A stretch of 64,000 nucleotides of DNA from NCBI RefSeq assembly GCF_019890615.1, contig NZ_JAINVZ010000001.1, forward strand, positions 186,001 to 250,000, read 5' to 3'. A program made the position numbers and the translations under genes. This document shows positions 9,487-17,178 of the stretch, in pieces. Within the stretch, counting starts at the first letter, position 1. Each line of letters starts with the position of its first letter. The stretch is from Streptantibioticus parmotrematis. Its GTDB lineage: Bacteria; Actinomycetota; Actinomycetes; Streptomycetales; Streptomycetaceae. The notes below the pieces were generated by a model, which had not been told where the DNA came from, searched no databases, and saw nothing but the letters and a program-made list of their open reading frames with translations.

Positions 9487-10200
9487 ATGCACGCAGTGAT
9501 CCTGGCCGGAGGCAAGGGCATCCGGCTGCGTCCCTACACCACGGCGCTGCCCAAGCCGCTGGTGCCCATCGGCGACCAGCATCCCATCCTGGAGATCGTC
9601 TTACGCCAGCTCGCCGGCGCCGGATTCACCTCCTGCACCCTGGCGATCGGCCACCTCGGCCACATCATCCGCGCCTACGTGGGCGACGGATCGCAGTGGG
9701 GACTGCGCGTCGACTACACCACCGAGGAGAGCCCACTGGGCACCATGGGCCCGCTGCTGACCATGCTGGACCGGCTGCCCGAGCACTTCCTGGTGATGAA
9801 CGGCGACGTGCTGACCGACCTCGACTACGGCGACGTGCTGCGCCGACACCGCCGCACCGGACCGCCGCTGACCATCGCCACCTACCAGCGCAAGGTCTCC
9901 ATCGACTTCGGTGTGCTGACCACCGAGGGCGACCAGGTCGTGGGATTCCACGAGAAGCCCAGCATGGCCTACCGCGTCTCGATGGGCGTCTACGGGCTGT
10001 CCCGCTCGGCGCTGACCCGCTACGCGCCCGGCCTGCCGCTGGGCTTCGACGACCTGGTGCTCGACCTGCTGGCGGCCGAAACCCCGCCCGTCTCCTACGA
10101 CTTCGACGGATACTGGCTGGACATCGGGCGCCCCGATGACTACGACCGGGCCAACGCGGAGTTCACCACCCGCCGCGGACTGCTGCTCAAGGGAGCGTGA
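9487..10200 (+). CDS. Sugar-1-phosphate nucleotidyltransferase
   Basis: The 237-residue enzyme belongs to the NTP_transferase (RmlA / mannose-1-phosphate guanylyltransferase) superfamily and makes an NDP-sugar from NTP and sugar-1-phosphate. Signature residues are visible: ILAGGKGIRLRPYT at the N-terminus, PKPLVPIG, MNGDVLTDLDY (metal-binding Asp) and FHEKP. It lacks the C-terminal helical extension of full RmlA. It is 13 bases downstream of the SDR gene, with GGGGGAGACC before the ATG. Together with the flanking SDR genes it looks like a short dedicated NDP-sugar pathway. Sugar and nucleotide preference are unknown. Confidence 0.85.
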   Translation: MHAVILAGGKGIRLRPYTTALPKPLVPIGDQHPILEIVLRQLAGAGFTSCTLAIGHLGHIIRAYVGDGSQWGLRVDYTTEESPLGTMGPLLTMLDRLPEHFLVMNGDVLTDLDYGDVLRRHRRTGPPLTIATYQRKVSIDFGVLTTEGDQVVGFHEKPSMAYRVSMGVYGLSRSALTRYAPGLPLGFDDLVLDLLAAETPPVSYDFDGYWLDIGRPDDYDRANAEFTTRRGLLLKGA

Positions 10201-10209
10201 ACCCCCGCC

Positions 10210-11169
10210 TTGCGCATTCTCGTTCTCGGCGCCTCGGGCTTCCTGGGCGGCCACGTCGCCGGGTACCTCGCCACCCTTCCCGGGGTGCGGGTGCTCGGCG
10301 GCGGCCGCGGCCCCCGCGCCGACCTGACAGCCGACCTCGCCACCGTGCGGCCGGACGACCTGACGCGGCTGCTGGCCGACGCGGACGTGGGCGCCGTGAT
10401 CAACTGCGCCGGCGCGGTGGGCGGTGACGCGGCCTCGCTCGCCGAGGCCAACGCCCGCGGCCCCGCCGTGCTGGCCGACGCCCTGCACCGCGCCGCGCCC
10501 ACCGCCCGCCTGGTGCACCTCGGCTCGGCGGCGGAGTACGGGACGGGCCCGGAGGGCGTGGCGGTGCGCGAGACCGCGCCCGCCGCGCCGCTCGGCCCGT
10601 ACGGCGCGACCAAGCTCGCCGGCACCCTCGCGGTGACCGGCTCGCCGCTGGACGCCATCGTGCTGCGGCTCTTCAACGTCCTGGGCCCCGGCGCGCCCGC
10701 CTCGGGACTGCCCGGGCGTCTCGCCGGTGAACTGCGCCGCCTCGCGGACGCCGGGGACGCCGCGGGGTCCGCTGCCGTGCGGGTCGGCGACCTGTCCGCG
10801 TACCGGGACTTCGTGGACGCGCGGGACGTGGCCAGGGCCGTGGCGCTCGCCGCCACCGTGCCCGGGCCACTGCCCCGGGTCGTCAACGTCGGCTCCGGGC
10901 GCGCGGTGCGCATGCGCGAGGTCGCGCACGGGCTGGCCGCGGCCGCCGGGTTCCGCGGCGGCGTCGAGGAGACGGCACCGCACGGGTCCGCCCGTTCGGC
11001 CGCGGTGCCCTGGCAGTGTGCCGACGTGCGGACCGCGCGCCGCGCGCTGGGCTGGACCCCGCGGATCGCGCTGGCCGACTCGCTGCGCGACATGTGGGCC
11101 CACGTCACGTCAACGGCTGGGTCGGGCAACGGCGTTGCGGGCGCGCGTGCGGTCCCCGGCGCGGGCTGA
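10210..11169 (+). CDS. NAD-dependent sugar epimerase / 4-reductase (SDR)
   Basis: A second extended SDR of 319 residues, related to WcaG/RmlD-type enzymes. ILVLGASGFLGGHVAGYL gives the GxxGxxG motif at residues 7-13. SAAEYG and YGATK supply the catalytic Ser and Tyr-x3-Lys. The start is a TTG at 10210; GGAG lies about 14 bases upstream at the end of the previous gene, a weak fit, but no better in-frame start exists. It likely reduces or epimerises the product of the upstream dehydratase. It is one of seven rightward genes in this locus, with 9 bases separating it from the nucleotidyltransferase gene. Confidence 0.75.
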   Translation: MRILVLGASGFLGGHVAGYLATLPGVRVLGGGRGPRADLTADLATVRPDDLTRLLADADVGAVINCAGAVGGDAASLAEANARGPAVLADALHRAAPTARLVHLGSAAEYGTGPEGVAVRETAPAAPLGPYGATKLAGTLAVTGSPLDAIVLRLFNVLGPGAPASGLPGRLAGELRRLADAGDAAGSAAVRVGDLSAYRDFVDARDVARAVALAATVPGPLPRVVNVGSGRAVRMREVAHGLAAAAGFRGGVEETAPHGSARSAAVPWQCADVRTARRALGWTPRIALADSLRDMWAHVTSTAGSGNGVAGARAVPGAG

Positions 11170-11175
11170 GCCCCG

Positions 11176-11859
11176 ATGACGGCGACCGCACGCCCCCGGC
11201 TGCTGATCCCCCTCTACGTGCACCCCGCCGCGGATCCGAGGGCCTGGCGGGCGGTCACCCGGCACGCGGCGCTGGTCCACGCCGTCGTGCTCAACGTCGC
11301 CGACGGCCCGGGCGGGCACGCCGACCCGGTCTTCGCCGACACCGCGGCCGGGCTGCGGGCCGCCGGGGTGCGGCTGCTGGGGTACGCGGACACCGGGTAC
11401 GGCCGCCGGCCGCTGCGCGCGGTGCTGCGCGACGTGCTGCGGCACCGCGCCTGGTACGGGGTGGACGGCGTCTTCCTCGACCAGGTCCCGGCCGACGCCG
11501 CGGGAGTGCCGAGGCTGCGCACGCTGGTGCGGGCGGTCCGCCTGCTGGGCGCCCGGTGCGTCGTGCTGAACCACGGCACCCACCCGGACCCCGGGTACGC
11601 GCGCCTCGCCGACCTGCTGGTGACCTTCGAGGGTGGGTGGGACGCCTACCGCGAGGCCGTGGTGCCGGAGTGGACCGCGCGCCATCCGCCGGACCGCTTC
11701 TGCCACTTGGTGTACGACGTGCCACCCGCGGCCCGCGAGAGCGCGGCACGGATCGCCCGCGCGCGGGGCGCCGCCGTGCACTGCGCGGTGCCGGGACGCG
11801 GGGCCAATCCGTGGAGTTCGCTGCCGGTGCTGTTCGACGACCCGGCGGGGGAGGGGTGA
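11176..11859 (+). CDS. Spherulin-4 / GH135-like polysaccharide hydrolase, apparently cytoplasmic
   Basis: The 227-residue protein resembles spherulation-specific family 4 proteins (GH135; the Aspergillus member Sph3 cleaves alpha-1,4 GalNAc polymers). Seen here are LLIPLYVHP at the start, VDGVFLDQ near residue 95-102, LNHGTHPDPGY and LLVTFEGGWDAY. The conserved acid pair usually written DE reads Asp-Gln here, while the FEG glutamate is kept. No signal peptide is visible, unlike secreted family members. In Pel systems a hydrolase domain sits in PelA; here a separate hydrolase closes the cluster, which strengthens the Pel/galactosaminogalactan analogy. Activity is uncertain because of the acid substitution. 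Confidence 0.72.
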   Translation: MTATARPRLLIPLYVHPAADPRAWRAVTRHAALVHAVVLNVADGPGGHADPVFADTAAGLRAAGVRLLGYADTGYGRRPLRAVLRDVLRHRAWYGVDGVFLDQVPADAAGVPRLRTLVRAVRLLGARCVVLNHGTHPDPGYARLADLLVTFEGGWDAYREAVVPEWTARHPPDRFCHLVYDVPPAARESAARIARARGAAVHCAVPGRGANPWSSLPVLFDDPAGEG

Positions 11860-11904
11860 AGCGCGCCGCGCCACGGGAGCGGCCCACGCCGCACCGGAGT
11901 CGGA

Positions 11905-11942
11905 TGCCCGGCGGCGCCCTGCCGAACGGGCGCCGCCGGGCA
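11905..11942. terminator. Bidirectional terminator
   Basis: A perfect 15-base stem (11905-11919 with 11928-11942) with an 8-base loop lies between two convergent genes, the GH135-like hydrolase and the GH16 glucanase. It has no T-run but is placed to stop transcription from both sides. Confidence 0.75.
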
Positions 11943-11962
11943 ACCGGGCGTTTCACGACGGG

Positions 11963-13396
11963 TCAGGAAGTGAACGTGAACCAGTTGACGTTCACGAAGT
12001 CGGCGCTCTGGCCGCTGGAGAAGGTCAGGTAGACGTTGTGGGTGCCGGTCACCTTGGAGATGTTCGCCGGGATCGTCTTCCAGTTCTGCCAGCCGCCGGT
12101 ACTGCCGACCGAGAAGCTGCCGACCGGTGTGGCCGTGGGACTGTCCAGTCTGACCTGGACCAGGCCGCTCACCCCCGCCGCGGCCCCGGACGCCACTCTG
12201 GCGTCGAACTGTGTGGCGTCGCCGGAACCGAAGTCGACCCCGTTGTACTCCAGCCAGTCACCGTTCGCGATCCAGCCCACGTCCTGCCCGCCGCCGGAGT
12301 CGGAGCAGGTCTCGTTCTGCGTGCCGGACTGGGAGGTGTAGCTCTCCGCCTGGATCGTGCTGTACGCGCTCGGGCCGCCGGACGGCGGCGGTGAGCTGCC
12401 GCCGCCACCGCTGCTGAGCACCGACACGTAGTCGATCAGCATCGGGGACCCGGACTGCGTACCGGAGTTGGGGGTCGTGGTGCCCGCGACACCGTTGGGG
12501 AAGCCGCCGCCCATCGCCAGGTCGTAGATGATGAACACGCCGTGGTCCGTGGCGTTGGCCCAGGTGGTCGGGTCCACCTGGTTGGCGTTGACCGACCAGT
12601 ACGGCTGGCCGTCCACGGACCAGGTCAGGGTCTCCGGGCTGACACTACGATCCCAGTCGAGGGAGTAGGTGTGCCAGTTGCCGGGGCACGGGCTGCCGGG
12701 GCAGGCGGTCTTGCCGCCGAGGCCGCTGGTCTCGTTGCACGGGCCGCCGGGATCGACACCGCAGTGCAGCGTGCCGTACGCGAGGTTCTGCCCGTTGACG
12801 TCCTCCAGGATGTCGAACTCGCCGACGCTGGGCCACGTACCGCCGTTGCGCAGCGGCGTGCCGAGGGTCCAGAACGCGGGCCAGTACCCGGCCGCGGCGG
12901 CGCCGGTCACGCTGGGCAGTTCGATGCGGCTCTCGATGCGCAGCTTGCCGCCGGCCGGGGGCTCGAAGCTGTCGGGCACCGACTCGATGCGGCCCGACGT
13001 CCAGTTGCCGTTGGCGTCGCGGATCGGCGTGATCTTCAGGTCGCCGTTGCCGTCGAGGGCCACGTTGCTGGTGCTGTTGGTCATCGTCTCTATCTCGCCG
13101 GTCCCGAAGTTCGAACCGGGGCCGGTGTCGAACTTCCAGTTGCCGGACGACGGCGAGGTGCCCGCGGCGCCGTTGAAGTCGTCCGACCAGACCTGTGTCC
13201 AGCCCGACGGCGGCGGGGGGACGTCCGCCTGGGCGGAGCCGGGCGCGGTCATGAAGGCGCCGACGAGCGCGGCGGCGCCGGCGAGAGCCGCGAACGCCAC
13301 GCGGCGGGGCCGTCTGGTACGGGCGCGGTGCCGGATTCCGGATCCGGGCGCGGGGGAGTGCGGCGCGGGCTGCGGCGCCACGGGTGAGGGAGGCAT
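11963..13396 (-). CDS. Secreted GH16 beta-glucanase with CBM6
   Basis: The 477-residue enzyme has an Arg-rich N-terminus and signal peptide (cleavage near GSAQADV), a GH16 catalytic domain with GEFDILED (the ExDxxE nucleophile and acid), and WHTYSLDWD. A short Ser/Pro/Gly linker leads to a C-terminal CBM6 (QAESYTSQSGTQ...DWLEYNGVDFG...VNVNWFTF). Such enzymes cut beta-1,3 or mixed-linkage glucans outside the cell. ATG 13396 has GGAGGA 6 bases upstream, so it is preferred to an upstream in-frame start at 13468. The promoter region carries two tandem duplications and a palindrome resembling sugar-repressor operators. It may remodel the polymers of the neighbouring locus or simply degrade environmental glucan. 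Confidence 0.92.
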   Translation of the reverse strand: MPPSPVAPQPAPHSPAPGSGIRHRARTRRPRRVAFAALAGAAALVGAFMTAPGSAQADVPPPPSGWTQVWSDDFNGAAGTSPSSGNWKFDTGPGSNFGTGEIETMTNSTSNVALDGNGDLKITPIRDANGNWTSGRIESVPDSFEPPAGGKLRIESRIELPSVTGAAAAGYWPAFWTLGTPLRNGGTWPSVGEFDILEDVNGQNLAYGTLHCGVDPGGPCNETSGLGGKTACPGSPCPGNWHTYSLDWDRSVSPETLTWSVDGQPYWSVNANQVDPTTWANATDHGVFIIYDLAMGGGFPNGVAGTTTPNSGTQSGSPMLIDYVSVLSSGGGGSSPPPSGGPSAYSTIQAESYTSQSGTQNETCSDSGGGQDVGWIANGDWLEYNGVDFGSGDATQFDARVASGAAAGVSGLVQVRLDSPTATPVGSFSVGSTGGWQNWKTIPANISKVTGTHNVYLTFSSGQSADFVNVNWFTFTS

Positions 13397-13406
13397 GCGG
13401 TTCCTC

Positions 13407-13449
13407 CAGTCATGGTGGGGGATCGACCAGTCGTGGTGGGGGGATCGAC
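13407..13449. repeat. 21/22-base tandem duplication before the GH16 ribosome site
   Basis: Unit 1 (13407-13427) and unit 2 (13428-13449) share the pattern CAGTCRTGGTGGGGG followed by ATCGAC, differing by one substitution and one extra G. The second unit abuts the first, giving two turns of helix. It lies in the GH16 leader. Confidence 0.8.
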
Positions 13450-13496
13450 CGCTCGCACCATCCGTCATGTACCTGCCAGCGTCAAGACGTTACGCG

Positions 13497-13510
13497 AGAG
13501 AGCGCTCCAT
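13497..13510. promoter_or_regulatory. CebR-like operator candidate
   Basis: AGAGAGCGCTCCAT centres on the palindrome GAGCGCTC and matches 10 of 14 positions of the CebR operator TGGGAGCGCTCCCA known upstream of glycoside hydrolase genes in Streptomyces. It lies about 100 bases upstream of the GH16 start. Control by a LacI-family sugar repressor is an inference. Confidence 0.5.
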
Positions 13511-13525
13511 TTCTTTCTTTCCTTC

Positions 13526-13559
13526 GGGAGTTGAACGCGAGCGGGAGTTGAACGCGAGC
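13526..13559. repeat. Perfect 17-base tandem duplication
   Basis: GGGAGTTGAACGCGAGC occurs twice head to tail (13526-13542 and 13543-13559) in the GH16 upstream region, overlapping the edge of the hairpin that follows. It looks like a recent slippage duplication. Confidence 0.85.
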
Positions 13560-13597
13560 GCCCCGGAGGCAACGGACGAACCGCCGCCTCCGGGGCG
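13559..13597 (-). terminator. Terminator downstream of the phospholipase C gene
   Basis: A 12-base perfect stem (13559-13570 with 13586-13597) with a 15-base loop lies 30 bases beyond the stop of the leftward phospholipase gene, insulating the GH16 promoter. Confidence 0.65.
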
Positions 13598-13626
13598 TGT
13601 GTTGACCAGCCGTCAGCAGACAGTGA

Positions 13627-15675
13627 TCAGGACGTGTGGATCGCCGGGTCGCTGGTGGCGGCCCGGCCGGTCTCCACGTGACCGGCAAGCCGCCGTACGA
13701 ACGCGGAGTCCTGGTCACTGGTCACCGACAGGTCGTACCACCCGTTGCTGCGGCGTGGGCGCGCGGTGTGCGTGACGTGCGCACCGGGACGCAGGTGGTA
13801 GTGGGCCGGGTGTTCGTGGCCGTAGGCGTCGGTCACGGTCAGACGCACCGCCTCCGTGCCCCCGTTGGACAGCGTGAGCCGCACCTCCTCCGGTCCCGCC
13901 TCGTGCCGCGCGGCGACCTCGGGGCCCGGCGCCGCCGACCCCGCGGCGAACGTGCGCAGGAAGCCGTTGGGCCCGTGCACCGTCAGGTCGTAGGCGCCGG
14001 TCGGGTCCCACTCGCCGGTCAACTCCCGCCCCGCGCCCACCGTGTAGGTCCACGGGCCGCCCGCCACCGCGGCCGACGTCACCAGGAACTGCGCGCCGAC
14101 CCTGCCATGGCTGGCGAACCGCACCGACAGCTTGCCGCCGCGCAGCGAGGCGTCGGCGGCCAGGTCGTACGGCAGCGGCCTGGCGTGCCGCAGTCCCGGC
14201 TCCTGCACCGGCAGCGCCGGGTCGGCCGGAAGCGTCGGGACGTAGTCGCCGTGGCGGTTGTGGTCCGGCGGCACGTAGGCCGCGGTCGAGGGGAGCGCGG
14301 GCACCTTCGGGTCGCTGCCGGAGAAGTCGAACGCGGTGGTCAGGTCGCCGCATATCGCCCTGCGCCAGGGCGATATGTTGGGCTCGCGCACGCCGAACCT
14401 GCGCTCGATGAACCGGATGACCGAGGTGTGGTCGAAGACCTCGGAGCAGACCCAGCCGCCCTTGCTCCACGGCGAGACCACCAGCATCGGCACGCGCTGG
14501 CCGAGCCCGTAGGGGCCGGAGACGTACCCGTTGCCGTTCGCCGTGTACAGGTCCGCGCTCACGTCCGCCGTCGAGGCGCCCTGCGCGGCGGAGGAGGGCG
14601 GGAACGGCGGCACCACGTGGTCGAAGAAGCCGTCGTTCTCGTCGTAGGTGATCAGCAGCGCGGTCCTGCTCCACACCTCGGGGTCGGCCGTGAGCGCGTC
14701 CAGCACCTGCGAGACGTACCAGGCGCCGTAGTTCGCGGGCCAGTTGGGGTGCTCGGTGAACGCCTCGGGCGCCACCACCCAGGAGACCTGCGGCAGCTTC
14801 CCGCCCTGCACGTCCGCCTTGAGCTGGTCGAAGAACCCGTCACCCGCCTTGGCGTTGGTGCCGGTGCGCGCCTTGTCGTAGAGCGGGTCGCCGGGGGAGG
14901 CGTTGCGGTACTGGTCGAAGTAGAGCAGCGAGTTGTCGCCGTAGTTGCCCCGGTACGCGTCGTTGATCCAGCCCCAGCCGCCGGCCGCGTCGAGGCCGTC
15001 GCCGACGTCCTGGTAGATCTTCCAGGACACCCCGGCCTGCTCCAGCCGTTCCGGGTAGGTGGTCCAGGAGTAGCCCGCCTCGGCGTTGTCGATGACCGGG
15101 CCGCCGCCCTTGCCGTCGTTGCCGACGTAACCCGTCCACAGGTAGTAGCGGTTGGGGTCGGTCGGGCCGAGCAGCGAGCAGTGGTAGGAGTCGCAGACGG
15201 TGAAGGCGTCGGCCAGCGCGTAGTGGAACGGGATGTCGTCGCGGGTCAGGTGGGCCATCGTCGTCGCCGTCTTGGCCGGAACCCAGCTGTCGTACTTGCC
15301 CTGGTCGAACGCGGCGTGCCCGCTGTTCCAGTCGTGGTCGAGGTCCTGGAGGAACTGCAGGCCCAGGTCCTTCGCGTCCGGGTGGAAGGGCAGCACGTCC
15401 TTGGTGCCGTCCGACTGGTACCACACCGGTTTGCCGTTCGGCTGCGTCACCGGGCGCGGGTCACCGAAGCCGCGCACCCCGCGCAGCGTGCCGAAGTAGT
15501 GGTCGAAGGAACGGTTCTCCTGCATCAGGACGACGATGTGCTCGACGTCCTTGAGGGAACCGGTCCGGCGGTTCGCCGGGATCTCGGCCGCCCGGGCGAT
15601 GCTGGTGGACAGGGCGGAGGCGGCCACGGTGCCTCCGGTCAGCTGCATGAAACGGCGGCGGTTGATGGCGGTCAT
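13627..15675 (-). CDS. Tat-exported phospholipase C (phosphoesterase family)
   Basis: The 682-residue enzyme belongs to the bacterial non-hemolytic/phosphocholine-type phospholipase C family. A twin-arginine signal NRRRFMQLTG is at residues 5-14. The phosphoesterase core opens with VEHIVVLMQENRSFDHYFG and contains HWNSGHAAFDQGKYDSW and YDENDGFFDHVVPP. Two C-terminal DUF756-type beta domains end the protein. The start at 15675 places the Tat motif near the N-terminus; ATG 15684 is an alternative with AGGAG only 2 bases away. It releases phosphate-containing headgroups outside the cell, and the PHO-box-like repeats upstream fit phosphate starvation control. Confidence 0.9.
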   Translation of the reverse strand: MTAINRRRFMQLTGGTVAASALSTSIARAAEIPANRRTGSLKDVEHIVVLMQENRSFDHYFGTLRGVRGFGDPRPVTQPNGKPVWYQSDGTKDVLPFHPDAKDLGLQFLQDLDHDWNSGHAAFDQGKYDSWVPAKTATTMAHLTRDDIPFHYALADAFTVCDSYHCSLLGPTDPNRYYLWTGYVGNDGKGGGPVIDNAEAGYSWTTYPERLEQAGVSWKIYQDVGDGLDAAGGWGWINDAYRGNYGDNSLLYFDQYRNASPGDPLYDKARTGTNAKAGDGFFDQLKADVQGGKLPQVSWVVAPEAFTEHPNWPANYGAWYVSQVLDALTADPEVWSRTALLITYDENDGFFDHVVPPFPPSSAAQGASTADVSADLYTANGNGYVSGPYGLGQRVPMLVVSPWSKGGWVCSEVFDHTSVIRFIERRFGVREPNISPWRRAICGDLTTAFDFSGSDPKVPALPSTAAYVPPDHNRHGDYVPTLPADPALPVQEPGLRHARPLPYDLAADASLRGGKLSVRFASHGRVGAQFLVTSAAVAGGPWTYTVGAGRELTGEWDPTGAYDLTVHGPNGFLRTFAAGSAAPGPEVAARHEAGPEEVRLTLSNGGTEAVRLTVTDAYGHEHPAHYHLRPGAHVTHTARPRRSNGWYDLSVTSDQDSAFVRRLAGHVETGRAATSDPAIHTS

Positions 15676-15748
15676 GAACGACATGTCTCCTGGCTGGTCC
15701 GGGGGCGTCCCGGGAGTCTCTTCGGACCAGGGGATACGCCCCGTGCTG

Positions 15749-15781
15749 GGTGGATGAATACGCCGGGAAGCCTCGGTTAAC
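15749..15781 (-). promoter_or_regulatory. PHO-box-like direct repeats upstream of phospholipase C
   Basis: Read on the minus strand, three 11-base units follow one another: GTTAACCGAGG, CTTCCCGGCGT and ATTCATCCACC. The PhoP consensus is GTTCACC repeated every 11 bases, so the units match 6, 4 and 5 of 7 positions. TTCATC could serve as a -35 region with TATCCC 16 bases further on. The spacing is the strongest evidence; binding is inferred. Confidence 0.5.
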
Positions 15782-16086
15782 CTCCTTGCCCACTGACCCG
15801 AATCGGCCTGAAATCGCCCCTCGCGCAGGCCGGTTGGACCCGGGACGACGACCGTCGACGGGCCGGGTCCCGGGCTCGGGGTGGGCAGATCGTACGACGG
15901 TTGCCCCGCGCCGGGGACGGGTGTGCCGGTACCTGATCCACTTCCGGGGTCGCGAACGACGACATCCGGCCGTCCGCGCACGCGGGGGCGCGCCGAGTGC
16001 GGGATGATCGACGCGAGCGGGCCCGCCGGACGCGGGGCCCGGGCCGCCCGCACCGGGCGGTGACCGTGCGGGAAGGGAGCGTTCGA
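15782..16086. other. Divergent intergenic region without a gene
   Basis: Between the PHO-like repeats and the TTG start of the rightward membrane protein there is no supported gene. Open frames in this stretch are Arg/Pro-rich and have no recognisable domain. Confidence 0.4.
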
Positions 16087-17172
16087 TTGCGTGCCGTGCT
16101 CGGCCTGCTGGGAGCCGTGGTGGTGCTCGGCGTCTTCTCCTCCGTGGTGCGCACCCTCGTGCTGCCGCGCCCGGCCAGGTCCGGCTTCACCCGCGCGGTG
16201 CGCGCCACCCTCTACCTGCCGTTCCAGGCGGTCGCCGACCGCTGCCGCACCGCCGCCGCCAAGGACCGCGTGCTGGCCCCCGTCGCGCCGATGTCGCTGC
16301 TGGTCACCCTTGTGCTGTGGCTGGCCAGCTTCATGGTCGGCTACGCGCTGCTGGAGGCGGCCGTCAGCGACCTGGGCCCCAAGGCCGCGCTGATGGAGGC
16401 GGGCTCCTCGCTGTTCACCCTCGGCTTCGCCAGCAGCAGTCGCAGCGCGCTGACCGCGGTCGACTTCTGCGCGGCCGCCACCGGACCGATCGTGATCGCC
16501 CTCCAGATCGGCTACCTGCCCGCGCTCTACGGCGCCTACGCGCGCCGCGAGACCGCGGTCACCCTGCTCCAGTCACGGGCCGGCAGCCCGCCCTGGGGTC
16601 CGGAGATCCTCGCCCGGCACGCCCAGGCCGACCTGCTCGACTCGCTCCAGGAACTCTTCGGCGACTGGGAGCGCTGGAGCGCCGAGGTGGCCGAGAGCCA
16701 CACCACCTACCCGGTGCTCATCCACTTCCGCTCGGCCCGCGACACCCGCAACTGGCTCGTCTCCCTGCTGGCCGTGATGGACGCCGCCGCACTCCACCTC
16801 GCCTTCAACCCGACCCTGCCGCAGACCCAGGTGCGGCTGGCACTGCGCGCGGGCTTCGTCTGCCTGCGCGACCTCGCGGACGTACGCGGCATCGCCTACG
16901 ACGCCGACCCGTCACCGGGCGACGCCATCGAACTGGACGAGGCCACCTTCCTGCAGGGCGTCGAGCGGATGCGGGAGCAGGGCTTCCCGATGGAACGCAC
17001 GCCCGAGCGGGCCTGGCCGCACTTCAAGGGCTGGCGGGTCAACTACGAGGCGCTGGCCTACCGGCTCGCCCACGACATCGACGCGGTGCCCGCACCCTGG
17101 TCGGGACCGCGCCGGACCACCTCCGCCATCATGGCGCCGGTCACTCCGGTGGACCGGCGGCCGGTGGGCTGA
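16087..17172 (+). CDS. Membrane protein of unknown function
   Basis: The 361-residue protein has an N-terminal helix (residues 1-20), a second pair of helices around residues 75-105 (SLLVTLVLWLASFMVGYALL) and another near 140-160 (TGPIVIALQIGYLPALYGAY), with a long soluble C-terminal half containing WERWSAEVAESHTTYP and conserved Trp/His. It resembles a two-pore-like membrane core joined to a cytoplasmic domain, but I do not recognise the family. TTG 16087 follows GGGAG at 7 bases and gives a proper helix at the N-terminus; upstream in-frame codons would add an unlikely Arg-rich tail. Its stop is 6 bases from the convergent kinase gene. Confidence 0.65.
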   Translation: MRAVLGLLGAVVVLGVFSSVVRTLVLPRPARSGFTRAVRATLYLPFQAVADRCRTAAAKDRVLAPVAPMSLLVTLVLWLASFMVGYALLEAAVSDLGPKAALMEAGSSLFTLGFASSSRSALTAVDFCAAATGPIVIALQIGYLPALYGAYARRETAVTLLQSRAGSPPWGPEILARHAQADLLDSLQELFGDWERWSAEVAESHTTYPVLIHFRSARDTRNWLVSLLAVMDAAALHLAFNPTLPQTQVRLALRAGFVCLRDLADVRGIAYDADPSPGDAIELDEATFLQGVERMREQGFPMERTPERAWPHFKGWRVNYEALAYRLAHDIDAVPAPWSGPRRTTSAIMAPVTPVDRRPVG

Positions 17173-17178
17173 CGCCGC

